DNA of 64,000 nucleotides from Staphylococcus cohnii subsp. cohnii (GCF_002902365.1 NZ_PPQC01000067.1:101544-165543); one strand, 5' to 3'; positions 7,778-20,134 are shown, counted from the stretch's first letter. The notes: a model not told the origin generated them from the letters alone. Numbers and translations: made by a program.

Positions 7778-8464
7778 ATGAATAAAAGATGTTTGCTTAT
7801 CGATTTTGACGATACAATTGTTGATTTTCATGATGCAGAAGCATATGCATTTCACCAACTTACAAAAAAATATAATTTAGAGACAAACCAAAATGATTTA
7901 AATCAATTTATGACTATAAATCAAGCGCATTGGGAAGCGTTTCAACAAAATCAATTATCAAAGACTGAAGTTTTAAGTAAAAGGTTTGAAGTGTATTTTG
8001 ATTTGCATCAAATCAATGTTAATGGAGAAGAAGCAGACGTAATCTTTCGAGATGAACTCGCAAATGCTCCAATAAAGTATTTTATGAATACGGTGGAAAC
8101 GTTGAGAATGCTCAAAGATACACATGATCTATATATTGTTACAAATGGTGTTTTAGAAACACAAGAAAGACGCATAGCAAAAACAAAAATGGGAAATTGG
8201 TTTAAAGGTGTTTATGTATCTGAGGAAACAGGATATCAAAAGCCGATGCCAGAATTTTTTGATTTTGTGTTTAATGAAATTGGTCATGATAAAAGGGACC
8301 ATGCAATGATTGTTGGCGATTCAATAACATCAGATATTTTAGGTGGGAAAAATGCTGCGATAAAAACATGTTGGTTTAATCCAAGAAATAAAATAAATAA
8401 CACAGAAATTAATCCGGATTATACTATCGAATCGCTTGATCAATTGTTAGATATAGCAAAATAA
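7778..8464 (+). CDS. HAD-superfamily hydrolase, YjjG-like
   Basis: A 228-residue HAD phosphatase of the YjjG (non-canonical pyrimidine 5'-nucleotidase) type. Motif I is DFDDT with the nucleophilic aspartate at residue 9. Motif II is TNG, the motif III lysine lies around QKPMPEFFD, and motif IV is VGDSITSD. The cap between motif I and II is helical, as in subfamily I. YjjG-type enzymes hydrolyse dUMP and dTMP or modified pyrimidine nucleotides; the substrate here is inferred from family only. It has a GAGG ribosome site and a terminator of its own, so it is probably monocistronic. Confidence 0.85.
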   Translation: MNKRCLLIDFDDTIVDFHDAEAYAFHQLTKKYNLETNQNDLNQFMTINQAHWEAFQQNQLSKTEVLSKRFEVYFDLHQINVNGEEADVIFRDELANAPIKYFMNTVETLRMLKDTHDLYIVTNGVLETQERRIAKTKMGNWFKGVYVSEETGYQKPMPEFFDFVFNEIGHDKRDHAMIVGDSITSDILGGKNAAIKTCWFNPRNKINNTEINPDYTIESLDQLLDIAK

Positions 8465-8466
8465 AA

Positions 8467-8510
8467 GAAGCGTGAATTCTAATCAGAAAATTGATTTTAA
8501 TTCACGCTTC
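8467..8510. terminator. Hairpin after the HAD gene
   Basis: GAAGCGTGAATT and AATTCACGCTTC are perfect 12-base arms. There is no long T-run after either arm. It lies between convergent genes and may stop transcription from either side. Confidence 0.6.
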
Positions 8511-8617
8511 ATATTATGTTAATAATCATTCAAGAAATGAAAAAAGTTTACTTTATTAATAAGTATCTACTATATTATAAAAATGAGTGTATTATTTTAA
8601 ATGTATTGGATGTAAAA

Positions 8618-9058
8618 TTAAGGTGTCCAAATAAGTATATCGTGACCATCTTTATTTTGTTGTTCAATATCTTTAAATCCATGTTTAATGAAGAAATTTT
8701 TTGATTGATTACGTGCAATAACTTTAATAGGTTGGCCTTGTTCCTTAGCGAAATCTAACAACGCTTTACCGTAACCACGACCTTGGAAATCACGTAAAAC
8801 TTCTAGTTTCCATAAAATGTTATAATCATCAAAATCTGAGAAGTATACATCTTCAACTTCTCCTTTACGGTATAAAGCCATACGAGCGCCCAACCTATCA
8901 CCAACATATATGCCATAAAATGGTGAGTCTGAACTAGCGTCTATCATTTCACCGCGTAATTCATCTACTAAATATAAATCTTCATTTCCGAAGTTTCTAA
9001 AATCTTCAAATAATTCGTCGGTTTTGTAATTAATATCTAGTCGTTTAACATTACTCAC
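8618..9058 (-). CDS. GNAT-family N-acetyltransferase
   Basis: A 146-residue acetyl-CoA-dependent acetyltransferase. The acetyl-CoA loop is LRDFQGRGYGKALLDFA near residue 90 (Q/RxxGxG/A form), and the C-terminal strand has HGFKDIEQQNKDGHDILIW. The start is GTG at 9058-9056, with a GGGGGAAG ribosome site about 5 bases before it. Divergent transcription from bshC and convergence with the HAD gene make it a single-gene unit. The substrate is not predictable; the same family sits beside bshC in other staphylococci, which hints at a conserved housekeeping role. Confidence 0.85.
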   Translation of the reverse strand: MSNVKRLDINYKTDELFEDFRNFGNEDLYLVDELRGEMIDASSDSPFYGIYVGDRLGARMALYRKGEVEDVYFSDFDDYNILWKLEVLRDFQGRGYGKALLDFAKEQGQPIKVIARNQSKNFFIKHGFKDIEQQNKDGHDILIWTP

Positions 9059-9333
9059 TTTAGCTTCCCCCTTTGTTTTATTACTAACTATTATACCTTA
9101 TTTTATTGAATATTTCACAAAAATGAATGCTTAAAACATTTTGTAAAATAACGATATTAATTTGCTCATTGTTTTTATATAATGTAAAGTGCTGATAACT
9201 TGTATGAATATTGATCAACAATGTTTATACATATGTAAAATAATTTTCAATCAATTTATAAGCCGTAAAATTGTCAATGTTGAATATAAACTTTATACTA
9301 TATAGGAATAGAGTAACGTAAGGAGAATTACGA

Positions 9334-10947
9334 ATGGATTGTATGACAACGAAACTTAATGAAAAAGATCAATTTATATCTAATGTTAAAAATAGTGATT
9401 CAACTTTAGCTAAATATTATCATTTTGATGCGATGAATAAACATGATTATAAAAAAAGACTGCTTATGGAAAATAACGGAAGAGAAGCATCGCTAGCTAA
9501 AATCATTGAAGCATACATGGGTGATTTAACATTAGATCATCAACAAAATGATAACTTAAAAGCACTTAGTAACGGTGCGAAAGTTGTGATCGGAGGCCAA
9601 CAAGCCGGTTTGTTTGGTGGGCCCTTATACACGTTCCATAAAATATTTTCAATTATTACATTAAGTGAAAAACTATCAAAAGATTATGATACGCACGTTG
9701 TCCCTGTTTTTTGGATTGCGGGTGAAGATCATGATTTTGATGAAGTAAATCATACTTATGTTTTTAATGAGCACAAGGCAACTTTACAAAAAATTAGATA
9801 TAGTACAATGACGCCACCAGAGTCTAGTGTTTCAAAATATTTGCCAGATAAAGAAGCGTTACATAAAGCGTTAAATCATTTTTTTAAAGAATTAAAAGAA
9901 ACTGAGTCTTCTTCAAAATTATTAAACATGTGTAGAAATATTATTGATCATTATGATAGTTGGACTGACATGTTTAAAGCGTTATTACACGAAGTTTTCA
10001 AACATTATGGATTGTTACTGATAGATGCAAATGATAAAGCGTTGCGTCAATTAGAAAAACCAATGTTTAGAAACATGATTGAAAAGCATCATTCAGTTGA
10101 CGATGCCTTTAGACAAACGCAAGCTCAAACGATGGCTGATGGCTTGGAGCAAATGATACAGACAGAGACGAATGTGCATTTGTTCATGCATGATGAGAGT
10201 GTAAGACAACTATTAACTTTTGAAAATGGGAGATTTTATTTAAATAAATCAGAGAAGTCGTTTTCGAAACAAGAGCTTCTTAATATAGTAGAAACAGAAC
10301 CAGAAAGATTTTCTAATAATGTCGTTACAAGGCCAGTAATGGAAGAGTGGCTATTTAATACAGTAGCCTTTGTAGGCGGTCCTAGTGAAATTAAATATTG
10401 GACAGAATTAAGTGAAGTTTTTCGAACGTTAGAAGTATCCATGCCTATCGTTTTACCACGATTAAGAATTACTTATATAAATGATAGAATTGAAAAGTTA
10501 TTAGCACATTATCAATTGAACCGTAATGATATCATTGAAAAAGGAATCGAGGCAGACAAAGCACAGTTTATTAGATCCAAAGCGTCACAATCTTTTATAG
10601 AACAAGTTGAAGCACTGAAAGAACAACAAAAGGATCTATTTCATTCTCTGCAAGCAGAAGTTACAGACAATCATGATAATAAAGTATTGTTAAATAAAAA
10701 TAATGAAATTCATCAAAAACAATTTGATTATTTGCTAAAACGGTACTTATTAAATATCGAAAGAGAAAACGACATTAGCATGAAACATTTTGAGACATTA
10801 AGTAAAACACTCCATCCAATGGGTGGATTACAAGAAAGAATATGGAATCCACTTCAAATTATGAATGATTTTGGGATAGATGTGTTTAGTCCCTCCACCT
10901 ATCCACCACTTTCTTACACATTTGATCATATATTGATAAAACCTTAG
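9334..10947 (+). CDS. bshC: Putative cysteine ligase BshC (bacillithiol biosynthesis)
   Basis: Adds cysteine to glucosaminyl-malate, the last step in making bacillithiol, the low-molecular-weight thiol of staphylococci. The 537-residue protein matches the family over its length: [17 protein letters not shown], the [15 protein letters not shown] segment, [12 protein letters not shown], and the C-terminal coiled coil ending [11 protein letters not shown]. Length equals that of the S. aureus protein as I recall it. The start ATG 9334 (MDCMTT) follows AAGGAG. A second ATG at 9343 is possible but less well spaced. It lies directly upstream of the dcw cluster but is separated from it by a terminator. 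Confidence 0.95.
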   Translation: MDCMTTKLNEKDQFISNVKNSDSTLAKYYHFDAMNKHDYKKRLLMENNGREASLAKIIEAYMGDLTLDHQQNDNLKALSNGAKVVIGGQQAGLFGGPLYTFHKIFSIITLSEKLSKDYDTHVVPVFWIAGEDHDFDEVNHTYVFNEHKATLQKIRYSTMTPPESSVSKYLPDKEALHKALNHFFKELKETESSSKLLNMCRNIIDHYDSWTDMFKALLHEVFKHYGLLLIDANDKALRQLEKPMFRNMIEKHHSVDDAFRQTQAQTMADGLEQMIQTETNVHLFMHDESVRQLLTFENGRFYLNKSEKSFSKQELLNIVETEPERFSNNVVTRPVMEEWLFNTVAFVGGPSEIKYWTELSEVFRTLEVSMPIVLPRLRITYINDRIEKLLAHYQLNRNDIIEKGIEADKAQFIRSKASQSFIEQVEALKEQQKDLFHSLQAEVTDNHDNKVLLNKNNEIHQKQFDYLLKRYLLNIERENDISMKHFETLSKTLHPMGGLQERIWNPLQIMNDFGIDVFSPSTYPPLSYTFDHILIKP

Positions 10948-10959
10948 AGCGACAACGGG

Positions 10960-10999
10960 AACACCCGATTCATCATTGAGATGAATCGGGTGTTTTTTT
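10960..10999 (+). terminator. Terminator after bshC
   Basis: AACACCCGATTCATC pairs with GATGAATCGGGTGTT, followed by TTTTTTC. It isolates bshC from mraZ. Confidence 0.92.
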
Positions 11000-11029
11000 C
11001 TATGTTTCAAGAAATTTTGGTGGAATTTG

Positions 11030-11061
11030 TATAATTAGTGGAGGATAGTGGTGAGATGTGG
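11030..11061 (+). promoter_or_regulatory. dcw promoter region with three MraZ boxes
   Basis: A TATAAT -10 hexamer at 11030-11035 is followed by AGTGG (11037), AGTGG (11047) and TGTGG (11057), exactly 10 bases apart. MraZ is known to bind short direct repeats with a GTGG/TGGG core and 10-base period just around its own promoter, to autoregulate the cluster. The spacing puts the sites on one helix face over the transcription start. The -35 is weak (TTTCAA near 11005). Confidence 0.65.
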
Positions 11062-11096
11062 TAAATTATATATATAAGAAGGTGAGGTGATTATAA

Positions 11097-11528
11097 ATGT
11101 TCATGGGTGAATACGAGCATCAATTGGATACCAAGGGACGTATGATTGTTCCTTCCAAATTTCGTTACGACCTAAATGAGCGTTTTATAATTACTCGAGG
11201 CCTTGATAAATGCTTATTTGGTTACACTTTAGAAGAATGGCAAGTAATTGAAGAGAAAATGAAAACCTTACCAATGACAAAAAAAGATGCACGTAAATTT
11301 ATGCGTATGTTCTTTTCAGGCGCTGTCGAAGTAGAATTAGATAAGCAAGGGCGTATTAATATTCCTCAGAATTTGAGGAAGTATGCCAATTTAAACAAGG
11401 AATGTACGGTAATAGGTGTCTCAAATCGCATAGAAATTTGGGATAGAGAAACTTGGAATGATTTTTATGATGAATCAGAAGATAGTTTTGAAGATATTGC
11501 CGAAGACTTAATTGACTTTGATTTTTAA
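11097..11528 (+). CDS. mraZ: Transcriptional regulator MraZ
   Basis: A 143-residue double SpoVT/AbrB-fold protein that forms rings and binds repeat boxes at the dcw promoter. The two half-motifs are visible: [13 protein letters not shown] (residues about 11-23) and [13 protein letters not shown] (about 82-94). First gene of the division and cell wall cluster, with AAGGTGAGG as ribosome site. The boxes it should recognise are at 11037-11061. Confidence 0.96.
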   Translation: MFMGEYEHQLDTKGRMIVPSKFRYDLNERFIITRGLDKCLFGYTLEEWQVIEEKMKTLPMTKKDARKFMRMFFSGAVEVELDKQGRINIPQNLRKYANLNKECTVIGVSNRIEIWDRETWNDFYDESEDSFEDIAEDLIDFDF

Positions 11529-11542
11529 ATGGAGGCGTTAAA

Positions 11543-12478
11543 TTGTTTCATCATGTCAGCGTTATGCTAAAAGAAACTATAGATTACTTAAATATTAAAG
11601 AAGATGGCATATATGTCGACTGTACATTAGGTGGAGCAGGTCATGCCCTCTATTTATTAAATCAAATTGGAGACGAAGGTAGACTAATTGCAATTGATCA
11701 AGACACAACAGCACTTGAAAATGCAAAAGAAGTATTGAAAGACCATATACATAAAGTTACCTTCGTGCATAGCAACTTTAGAAAATTGACTGAAATTTTA
11801 GATGATTTAAATATTGAAAAAGTAGATGGCATTTATTATGACTTAGGTGTGTCTAGCCCACAATTAGACGTGCCTGAAAGAGGTTTTAGTTATCATAATG
11901 AAGCAAAATTAGATATGCGTATGGATCAAACTCAATCATTATCAGCATATGAAGTAGTGAATGAATGGTCGTTTGAAAAATTAGTGAGAATTTTCCATCG
12001 TTATGGTGAAGAAAAATTTTCAAAACAAATTGCAAGACGTATAGAACAAAACAGAGCACAAAAGCCAATAGAAACAACTTTAGAACTTGTAGATGTTATT
12101 AAAGAAGGCATCCCAGCTAAGGCAAGAAGAAAGGGTGGGCATCCTGCTAAAAGAATTTTTCAAGCAATTAGGATTGCAGTTAATGATGAATTATCTGCAT
12201 TTGAAAATTCGTTAGAACAAGCGATTGATTTGGTGAAAGTGGACGGAAGAATATCTGTGATTACATTCCATTCGTTAGAAGATCGACTATGTAAACAAAT
12301 GTTCCAAGAGTACGAAAAAGGACCCGAAGTTCCTAGAGGATTACCTGTCATACCAGAAGCTTATACACCTAAATTGAAACGAGTTAACAGAAAACCAATT
12401 ATTGCTACAGATGAAGATTTAGAAGAAAATAATCGAGCGCGTAGTGCCAAGTTACGTATAGCTGAAATACTAAAATAA
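11543..12478 (+). CDS. rsmH: 16S rRNA (cytosine1402-N4)-methyltransferase RsmH
   Basis: Methylates N4 of C1402 in the decoding centre of 16S rRNA using SAM. The 311-residue protein shows [13 protein letters not shown] (SAM binding), [22 protein letters not shown], the [25 protein letters not shown] block and [11 protein letters not shown]. It starts at TTG 11543 (MFHHVSVML), preceded by GGAGG at 8 bases. Formerly called mraW. Confidence 0.97.
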   Translation: MFHHVSVMLKETIDYLNIKEDGIYVDCTLGGAGHALYLLNQIGDEGRLIAIDQDTTALENAKEVLKDHIHKVTFVHSNFRKLTEILDDLNIEKVDGIYYDLGVSSPQLDVPERGFSYHNEAKLDMRMDQTQSLSAYEVVNEWSFEKLVRIFHRYGEEKFSKQIARRIEQNRAQKPIETTLELVDVIKEGIPAKARRKGGHPAKRIFQAIRIAVNDELSAFENSLEQAIDLVKVDGRISVITFHSLEDRLCKQMFQEYEKGPEVPRGLPVIPEAYTPKLKRVNRKPIIATDEDLEENNRARSAKLRIAEILK

Positions 12479-12492
12479 GGAGTGATTTTTGA

Positions 12493-12897
12493 GTGGCAGT
12501 AGAGAAAATATACCAACCGTATAGTGGAGCAGAGCAGCATATACCACAAACGCAACCGTCGCCTCATCCCCAGAGTCAACCCCAGACAGTTAAGCGTAAA
12601 GTAATTGTCAAGCTAACTAAGTTTGAAAAGATGTTATACATAGGACTTATAACAGTAATTGCTTTAATAAGTATTTATATGCTATCTTTAAAAATGGATG
12701 CGTATGAAACTCGAGAAAAAATTGCAGATTTAGATACAAAAATTGAAAAACAATCTAGTGAAAACAGCGCAATAAAATCTGAAATTAAAAAGAACTCCTC
12801 ATATGAACGCATTTACGATAAGGCCAAAAAAGATGGAATGAGCCTTAAGAACGATAATGTAAAGGTAGTGCGTAATAATGGCGAAGCGAAGAATTAA
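12493..12897 (+). CDS. ftsL: Cell division protein FtsL
   Basis: A bitopic septal protein that forms a coiled-coil complex with FtsB/DivIC and DivIB to activate septal peptidoglycan synthesis. 134 residues: a proline- and glutamine-rich cytoplasmic tail (about 1-35), one membrane segment (about 46-66, LYIGLITVIALISIYML) and an extracellular heptad-rich helix. The start is GTG 12493 with AAGGAGTG upstream. Its last 20 bases overlap pbpA, as often seen in this cluster. Identification rests on position and architecture, since FtsL sequences are poorly conserved. Confidence 0.9.
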   Translation: MAVEKIYQPYSGAEQHIPQTQPSPHPQSQPQTVKRKVIVKLTKFEKMLYIGLITVIALISIYMLSLKMDAYETREKIADLDTKIEKQSSENSAIKSEIKKNSSYERIYDKAKKDGMSLKNDNVKVVRNNGEAKN

Positions 12898-15160
12898 ATT
12901 AAAAAAACCGAAGTTTTCAATTAAAAAAAGTAAAATAGGGGCAGTCCTACTCATCCTTGGATTTGGACTGCTCTTTTTTACGTTGGTTTTAAGATACTCG
13001 TTTATTATGTTGACAGGACACTCTTCTGGTGAAGATTTAATTATGAAAGCGAATGAAAAGTATTTAGTAAATACACAACAACAACCAGAAAGAGGTAAGA
13101 TTTATGACAGAAATGGCAAAGTCTTAGCTGAAGATGTGGAACGTTATAAAGTTGTGGCAGTTGTAGATAAAAAAGCGAGTGAAGGTAGTGATAAACCTAA
13201 GCATGTGACAGACAAAAAAGAAACCGCTAAAAAACTTGCTACTGTGATTGATATGTCAGCAAAAGAAATTGAAAAAAAACTGGATAATAAAAAAGCCTTT
13301 CAAGTGGAATTTGGTCAAAAAGGCACAGACTTAACGTATCAAGAGAAAGAAAAAATTGAAAAAATGAAACTTCCTGGTGTGACGTTATATCCAGAAACTG
13401 AAAGATTTTATCCTAATGGAAACTTCGCATCTCATTTGATAGGTATTGCTCAAAAAGATCCAGATAGTGGCGAATTAAAAGGTGCTTTAGGCGTTGAAAA
13501 AATATTTGATAGCTATCTTTCAGGTCAAAAAGGTGCATTATCATATATTCATGATATTTGGGGCTATATTGCACCAAATACAAAAAAAGAAAAAGTACCT
13601 AAACGTGGAGATGACGTCCATTTAACCCTTGATTCAAACATACAAGTTTTCGTTGAAGAAGCGCTAGATGGCATGGTTGAACACTATAAACCTAAAGATT
13701 TATTTGCCGTAGTTATGGATGCGAAAACAGGTGAAATCTTGGCATTTAGTCAAAGGCCAACTTTCAACCCAGAAACTGGTAAAAATTTTGGCAAAAAATG
13801 GGCGAATGATTTATATCAAAACACATATGAACCGGGATCAACTTTTAAATCTTACGGATTAGCTGCTGCAATTCAAGAAGGTGAATTTAAGCCAGATAAA
13901 AAATACACTGCTGAACCTAGAGAAGTAATGGGATCTAAAATATCTGACTGGAATAAAGTAGGTTGGGGAGAAATCTCAATGTCTACTGGTTTCACATATT
14001 CTTCAAACACTTTAATGATGCACTTACAAGATTTAGTTGGCGCAGATAAGATGAAAGAATGGTATGAAAAATTTGGTTTTGGTAAATCTACTGATAGCAT
14101 GTTTGATGGTGAATCTACAGGCGGTATTGCTTGGGATAATGAAGCACAGCAAAAAACATCTTCATTCGGTCAATCTACAACCGTAACACCAGTTCAAATG
14201 TTAAGAGCGCAATCAGCTTTTAATAATGAAGGTAAAATGTTGCAACCATGGTTTGTGGATAGCGTGAGCAATCCTGTTACTGATGATACCTTTTATAAAG
14301 GTAAAAAAGAGTTTGCAGGAAAACCAATTACTAAAGATACTGCTAAGAAAGTTCGTACCGAATTAGATAAAGTTGTAAACAGTGAAGACAGTCATGCTAA
14401 AAACTATCAAATTGATGGTTATGATGTAGCAGGTAAAACAGGTACAGCACAAGTTGCCGACTCTGATAATGGTGGTTATGTTCAAGGTGAAAATCCATAT
14501 TTTGTAAGCTTTATTGGTGACGCACCTAAAGATGATCCAGAAGTAATTGTATATGCTGGTATGAGTTTAGCACAAAAAAACGACCAAGAAGCCTACGAAA
14601 TGGGTGTAAGTAAAGCGTTCAAACCTATTATGGAAAATACATTAAAATACTTAAATGTTGGAGATAAAAATTCTAAAGATAAATCTGATGTGAAGTATAG
14701 TAAAGTACCAGATGTTCAAGGTCAGGAGACGCAAAAAGCACAAGATAAGGTGAATAGTAAATCTCTTGATCCAATAGTCATAGGAAGTGGCGATAAAGTT
14801 GTAAAACAATCAGTATCACCTGATAAAGAAGTGCTTCCAAATAGTAAGGTGCTCCTATTGACAGATGGGGATATAACAATGCCTGACATGACTGGTTGGA
14901 CAAAAGAAGAAGTGATTGCCTTTGAAACATTGACGCAAACAAAAGTGACTACAAAAGGTAGTGGTTTTGTTTCTAATCAATCTGTTAATAAGGGACAGAA
15001 AATTGACAAAAAAGATAAAGTAGAAGTGTCATTATCTGCTGAAGCGATTAATGGTGAATCATCGACCACGTCATCTGAAGAAAAGGAATCATCCAAAGCC
15101 GATTCTGATAAAAATGATGATAACAACTCAGATTCAAGCAGTGATAAACAAAGCGAATAA
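12878..15160 (+). CDS. pbpA: Penicillin-binding protein 1 (FtsI-type transpeptidase)
   Basis: Septal class B PBP cross-linking peptidoglycan at division. 760 residues: a basic cytoplasmic start, one membrane anchor (about 21-45), a PBP dimerisation domain (from about residue 65), and a transpeptidase domain with Ser321 in STFK, the YSSN motif and KTGTAQ. Two PASTA domains follow (starting near YSKVPDVQGQ and ITMPDMTGW), then a serine/acid-rich tail. S. aureus PBP1 has the same order and is about 744 residues. The start lies inside ftsL, so the two are translationally coupled. Confidence 0.97.
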   Translation: MAKRRIKLKKPKFSIKKSKIGAVLLILGFGLLFFTLVLRYSFIMLTGHSSGEDLIMKANEKYLVNTQQQPERGKIYDRNGKVLAEDVERYKVVAVVDKKASEGSDKPKHVTDKKETAKKLATVIDMSAKEIEKKLDNKKAFQVEFGQKGTDLTYQEKEKIEKMKLPGVTLYPETERFYPNGNFASHLIGIAQKDPDSGELKGALGVEKIFDSYLSGQKGALSYIHDIWGYIAPNTKKEKVPKRGDDVHLTLDSNIQVFVEEALDGMVEHYKPKDLFAVVMDAKTGEILAFSQRPTFNPETGKNFGKKWANDLYQNTYEPGSTFKSYGLAAAIQEGEFKPDKKYTAEPREVMGSKISDWNKVGWGEISMSTGFTYSSNTLMMHLQDLVGADKMKEWYEKFGFGKSTDSMFDGESTGGIAWDNEAQQKTSSFGQSTTVTPVQMLRAQSAFNNEGKMLQPWFVDSVSNPVTDDTFYKGKKEFAGKPITKDTAKKVRTELDKVVNSEDSHAKNYQIDGYDVAGKTGTAQVADSDNGGYVQGENPYFVSFIGDAPKDDPEVIVYAGMSLAQKNDQEAYEMGVSKAFKPIMENTLKYLNVGDKNSKDKSDVKYSKVPDVQGQETQKAQDKVNSKSLDPIVIGSGDKVVKQSVSPDKEVLPNSKVLLLTDGDITMPDMTGWTKEEVIAFETLTQTKVTTKGSGFVSNQSVNKGQKIDKKDKVEVSLSAEAINGESSTTSSEEKESSKADSDKNDDNNSDSSSDKQSE

Positions 15161-15224
15161 ATAAGTTATTTTATTTCTGACGTCAATGGTAAAACATGTT
15201 AAAATGTATAATTTGAAATTGATG

Positions 15225-15292
15225 CGAGGTAGTAATTTAAATGTTTAGTACGAAATATATTTTTGTAGTTTTAAAACATAAATACTGCCTCG
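15225..15292 (+). other. Hairpin in the pbpA-mraY gap
   Basis: The 200-base gap between pbpA and mraY contains CGAGGTAGTA-ATTT and AAATACTGCCTCG arms separated by about 40 bases. It is not followed by a T-run, so it is more likely an mRNA structure or processing site than a terminator. No open frame is present. Confidence 0.3.
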
Positions 15293-15362
15293 TTACATAT
15301 GATTTATAAGTTGCACCTAGCATTAACGACATTAATCCAATTTAATATTAAAGGAGCATAAT

Positions 15363-16328
15363 ATGGTTTATTTACTAGCGATCATTGCATTACTAATAAC
15401 ATTTATATTAGTCCCTGTATTGATACCAACACTAAAGAGAATGAAATTTGGACAAAGCATAAGAGAAGAGGGCCCTCAAAGTCATATGAAAAAAACAGGT
15501 ACACCAACTATGGGTGGGTTAACTTTCCTACTTAGTATTATTGTCACATCAATATTAGCTATTATTTTTATGGATAATGCGAATCCGATTATATTATTAT
15601 TGTTTGTGACGATTGGTTTTGGGTTAATTGGTTTTATAGATGACTACATCATTGTAGTTAAAAAAAATAATCAAGGTTTAACGAGTAAACAAAAATTCCT
15701 TGCTCAAATTGCTATTGCGGTTATTTTCTTCATATTAAGCCAAGTATTTAATTTAACAGACTTTTCAACTGGCATTCATATTCCATTTACAGGTTTAGAA
15801 GTACCTTTATCAATTGCATATGTAATTTTCATTGTATTTTGGCAAGTTGGTTTTTCTAATGCAGTGAATTTAACGGATGGATTAGATGGACTTTCTACAG
15901 GGCTTTCCATTATTGGATTTATTATGTATGCATTAATGGCTTATATCCAAGGAGCTAATTCCATTGGTTTGTTTTGTATTATCATGATTTTCGCATTGCT
16001 TGGATTCTTACCGTTTAATTTAAATCCTGCAAAGGTATTTATGGGAGATACAGGTAGTTTAGCTTTAGGTGGTATCTTTGCCACGATTTCAATTATGCTA
16101 AATCAAGAATTGTCACTCATTTTTATCGGTTTTGTATTTGTAGCCGAAACATTATCAGTTATGATTCAAGTTACATCATATAAGCTTACAGGGAAAAGAG
16201 TTTTCAAAATGTCACCACTACATCACCATTTTGAGTTAGTCGGTTGGAATGAACGAAAAGTTGTTACTGTATTTTGGACAGTTGGTATTATTTCGGGTCT
16301 TATTGGCTTATGGATTGGAGTGAATTAA
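15363..16328 (+). CDS. mraY: Phospho-MurNAc-pentapeptide transferase
   Basis: Transfers phospho-MurNAc-pentapeptide to undecaprenyl phosphate, giving lipid I at the cytoplasmic membrane face. The 321-residue protein has about ten membrane segments. Signature motifs: [23 protein letters not shown] (aspartate pair), [26 protein letters not shown] and the [10 protein letters not shown] loop. An AAAGGAGC ribosome site precedes ATG 15363. The stop lies 1 base before the murD start. Confidence 0.97.
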   Translation: MVYLLAIIALLITFILVPVLIPTLKRMKFGQSIREEGPQSHMKKTGTPTMGGLTFLLSIIVTSILAIIFMDNANPIILLLFVTIGFGLIGFIDDYIIVVKKNNQGLTSKQKFLAQIAIAVIFFILSQVFNLTDFSTGIHIPFTGLEVPLSIAYVIFIVFWQVGFSNAVNLTDGLDGLSTGLSIIGFIMYALMAYIQGANSIGLFCIIMIFALLGFLPFNLNPAKVFMGDTGSLALGGIFATISIMLNQELSLIFIGFVFVAETLSVMIQVTSYKLTGKRVFKMSPLHHHFELVGWNERKVVTVFWTVGIISGLIGLWIGVN

Positions 16329-16329
16329 A

Positions 16330-17679
16330 TTGCTGAAATATACAGGTTTAGAAAATAAAGATGTATTAGTAATAGGATTAGCAAAAAGTGGATATGAAGC
16401 AGCGAAATTATTACAAAAACTTGGCGCAAATGTCGTTGTTAACGATGGCAAGGATTTAAGTAGAGATGCACATGCAATTGATTTAGAAAATATGGGGGTC
16501 AAAGTTGTCGGTGGGGAGCACCCATTTTCTTTACTTGATAATGAACCACTCATTTTTAAAAACCCTGGCATACCTTATACTGTTCCGTTGATTCAAGAAG
16601 CGGAACGCCGAGGATTACAAATACTTACTGAAGTGGAATTGAGTTATTTAGTTTCAAAAGCACCTATTATTGGTGTGACAGGTACAAATGGAAAAACAAC
16701 GGTAACTTCATTAATTGGAGATATGTTTAAAAAAAGTAGAATTACTGGTAAATTATCTGGCAATATAGGTTATGTTGCTTCAAAAGTGGCACAAGAAGTA
16801 GATGAAGAGGATTACCTTATAACTGAATTATCTTCATTTCAATTATTAGGCATTGATCAATATAAACCACATATCTCAATTATTACAAATATTTATTCGG
16901 CACATTTGGATTATCATGAAAATTTAGAGAATTATCAAAATGCCAAAAAGCAAATATATAAAAACCAAACAGAAGAGGATTACTTAATATGTAATTATCA
17001 TCAACGCCATTTGATAGAATCTGAATCTTTAAAAGCCAAAGTATATTATTTTTCAACACAGCAAGAGGTTGATGGTATCTATGTAAAAGATGGTTATATT
17101 ACATTTAAAGGTTTCCGACTTATTCATAAAGATGACTTAGTATTACCTGGTGAACATAATTTAGAAAACATACTAGCTGCTGTATTAGCTGCATTATTAG
17201 CAGGTATTTCTGTAAGAGCAATTATAGATAGTTTGACAACATTTTCAGGCATAGAACATAGGCTTCAATATGTAGGGTCAAACAAAACGAATAAATACTA
17301 CAATGACTCAAAGGCTACTAATACTTTAGCAACGCAATTTGCGCTTAATTCATTTAAACAACCTATTATTTGGTTGTGTGGTGGTTTAGACAGAGGAAAT
17401 GGATTTGATGAATTAATTCCATATATGAATAACGTCAGAGTGATGGTAACTTTTGGTGAAACACAAGATAAATTTGTGAAATTAGGCGAGAATCAAGGCA
17501 AATATGTAATAAAGGCTACTGATGTAGCGGATGCAGTCGATAAAGTACAATCAATTATTGAGCCTAATGACGTTGTATTATTATCGCCAGCTTGTGCTAG
17601 TTGGGATCAATACAATACATTCGAAGAGCGCGGAAATAAGTTTATAAAGAGTTTCCAAGCGCATTTACCTTCACTTTAA
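16330..17679 (+). CDS. murD: UDP-MurNAc-L-alanine:D-glutamate ligase
   Basis: ATP-dependent addition of D-Glu (made by MurI, also in this window) to UDP-MurNAc-Ala. 449 residues: an N-terminal nucleotide fold ([14 protein letters not shown]), ATP loop [13 protein letters not shown] near residue 115, SSFQL, the central HLDYHE metal region, and C-terminal YNDSKATN and CGGLDRG. The start is TTG 16330, with GGAG about 10 bases before it. Confidence 0.97.
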   Translation: MLKYTGLENKDVLVIGLAKSGYEAAKLLQKLGANVVVNDGKDLSRDAHAIDLENMGVKVVGGEHPFSLLDNEPLIFKNPGIPYTVPLIQEAERRGLQILTEVELSYLVSKAPIIGVTGTNGKTTVTSLIGDMFKKSRITGKLSGNIGYVASKVAQEVDEEDYLITELSSFQLLGIDQYKPHISIITNIYSAHLDYHENLENYQNAKKQIYKNQTEEDYLICNYHQRHLIESESLKAKVYYFSTQQEVDGIYVKDGYITFKGFRLIHKDDLVLPGEHNLENILAAVLAALLAGISVRAIIDSLTTFSGIEHRLQYVGSNKTNKYYNDSKATNTLATQFALNSFKQPIIWLCGGLDRGNGFDELIPYMNNVRVMVTFGETQDKFVKLGENQGKYVIKATDVADAVDKVQSIIEPNDVVLLSPACASWDQYNTFEERGNKFIKSFQAHLPSL

Positions 17680-17693
17680 AGGTTGTGAAATAA

Positions 17694-18584
17694 ATGTCAG
17701 ATAAAGTTAGTGAATTTGATTCTGAATATTTAAAAGAGAAACGTGCAAAGCGACGTAAAAAACAAAAGCAAATCCAATATACTATTTTCGGTATTTTGTT
17801 ATTTATCATTTTGCTGATTCTTATTTATATGTTCACACCATTAAGTAAAATCAACTCAGTAACCATTGAAGGTAATGATAATGTATCAAAAACTTCTATT
17901 AAAAAAGCTATTGATGTGAAAGATGATTCAAGAATGTATACCTATAGTACTTCAACAGCTGTTAATAATTTAAAAGAGAATAAATTAATAAAACATGCAG
18001 AAGTGACTAAAGTATTACCAAATAAGTTGAAGGTTAAAGTGACAGAAAGTCAAATCGTGGGTTTAGTTAAAAAGAAGGATGATTATGTTCCCATTCTTGA
18101 AGATGGTACAGAGTTAGAAAATTATGAAGATAGTAATGTAACAGATGACGGTCCCGTACTTGAAGGATTCAAAAAAGAGAAAAAAGAAAAAATGATACAA
18201 GAATTATCAAAAATGCCTGCAAAAGTTCGAGGTATGATTGCAGAAGTGCAATATGATCCACAAGAAAATTTACAAAATCAAATCAAATTATTTACGACAG
18301 ATGAGATTCAAATTGTAGGTAACATAAATACTATTGGTAATAAGATGAAGTATTATCCTCAAATGTCACAATCATTAGAACGTGATGAATCTGGAAGTTT
18401 GAAAAAATCAGGTTATATTGATTTGTCAGTTGGCGCTTCTTTCATTCCTTATAGTGGCGGAAGTACGACTAAATCAACGAGTGATCAAAATGTTGATAAA
18501 GGAAATACACAGGAAGATAAGGCTAAAGACGAGTTACAAAGTGCAATAAATAAGATAAATAAAGAATCAGACAAAAATAATTAA
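17694..18584 (+). CDS. divIB: Cell division protein DivIB/FtsQ
   Basis: A bitopic divisome scaffold. 296 residues: a lysine/arginine-rich cytoplasmic segment (about 10-27), one membrane helix (about 30-48, FGILLFIILLILIYMF), a POTRA domain starting at INSVTIEGNDNVS, a beta domain, and a low-complexity serine/threonine/asparagine tail. S. aureus DivIB is much longer (about 440 residues, from a large charged cytoplasmic N-terminus), so this species has the short form. Confidence 0.92.
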   Translation: MSDKVSEFDSEYLKEKRAKRRKKQKQIQYTIFGILLFIILLILIYMFTPLSKINSVTIEGNDNVSKTSIKKAIDVKDDSRMYTYSTSTAVNNLKENKLIKHAEVTKVLPNKLKVKVTESQIVGLVKKKDDYVPILEDGTELENYEDSNVTDDGPVLEGFKKEKKEKMIQELSKMPAKVRGMIAEVQYDPQENLQNQIKLFTTDEIQIVGNINTIGNKMKYYPQMSQSLERDESGSLKKSGYIDLSVGASFIPYSGGSTTKSTSDQNVDKGNTQEDKAKDELQSAINKINKESDKNN

Positions 18585-18665
18585 AAAATTTAGACAAATA
18601 CATGTGTTTATAGTTCACAAGCGTCAAAACGTATTGTAAACTGTTAATAGTGTGAACATGAATAA

Positions 18666-20105
<1,440 letters not shown>

Positions 20106-20134
20106 TTGGCCACTAAAACTAGGAGGAAATTTAA

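Noticed and set aside
8516..8704. A 62-codon plus-strand frame after the HAD gene
   Set aside because: It runs into the 3' end of the minus-strand GNAT gene, lies just behind a hairpin and has no ribosome site.
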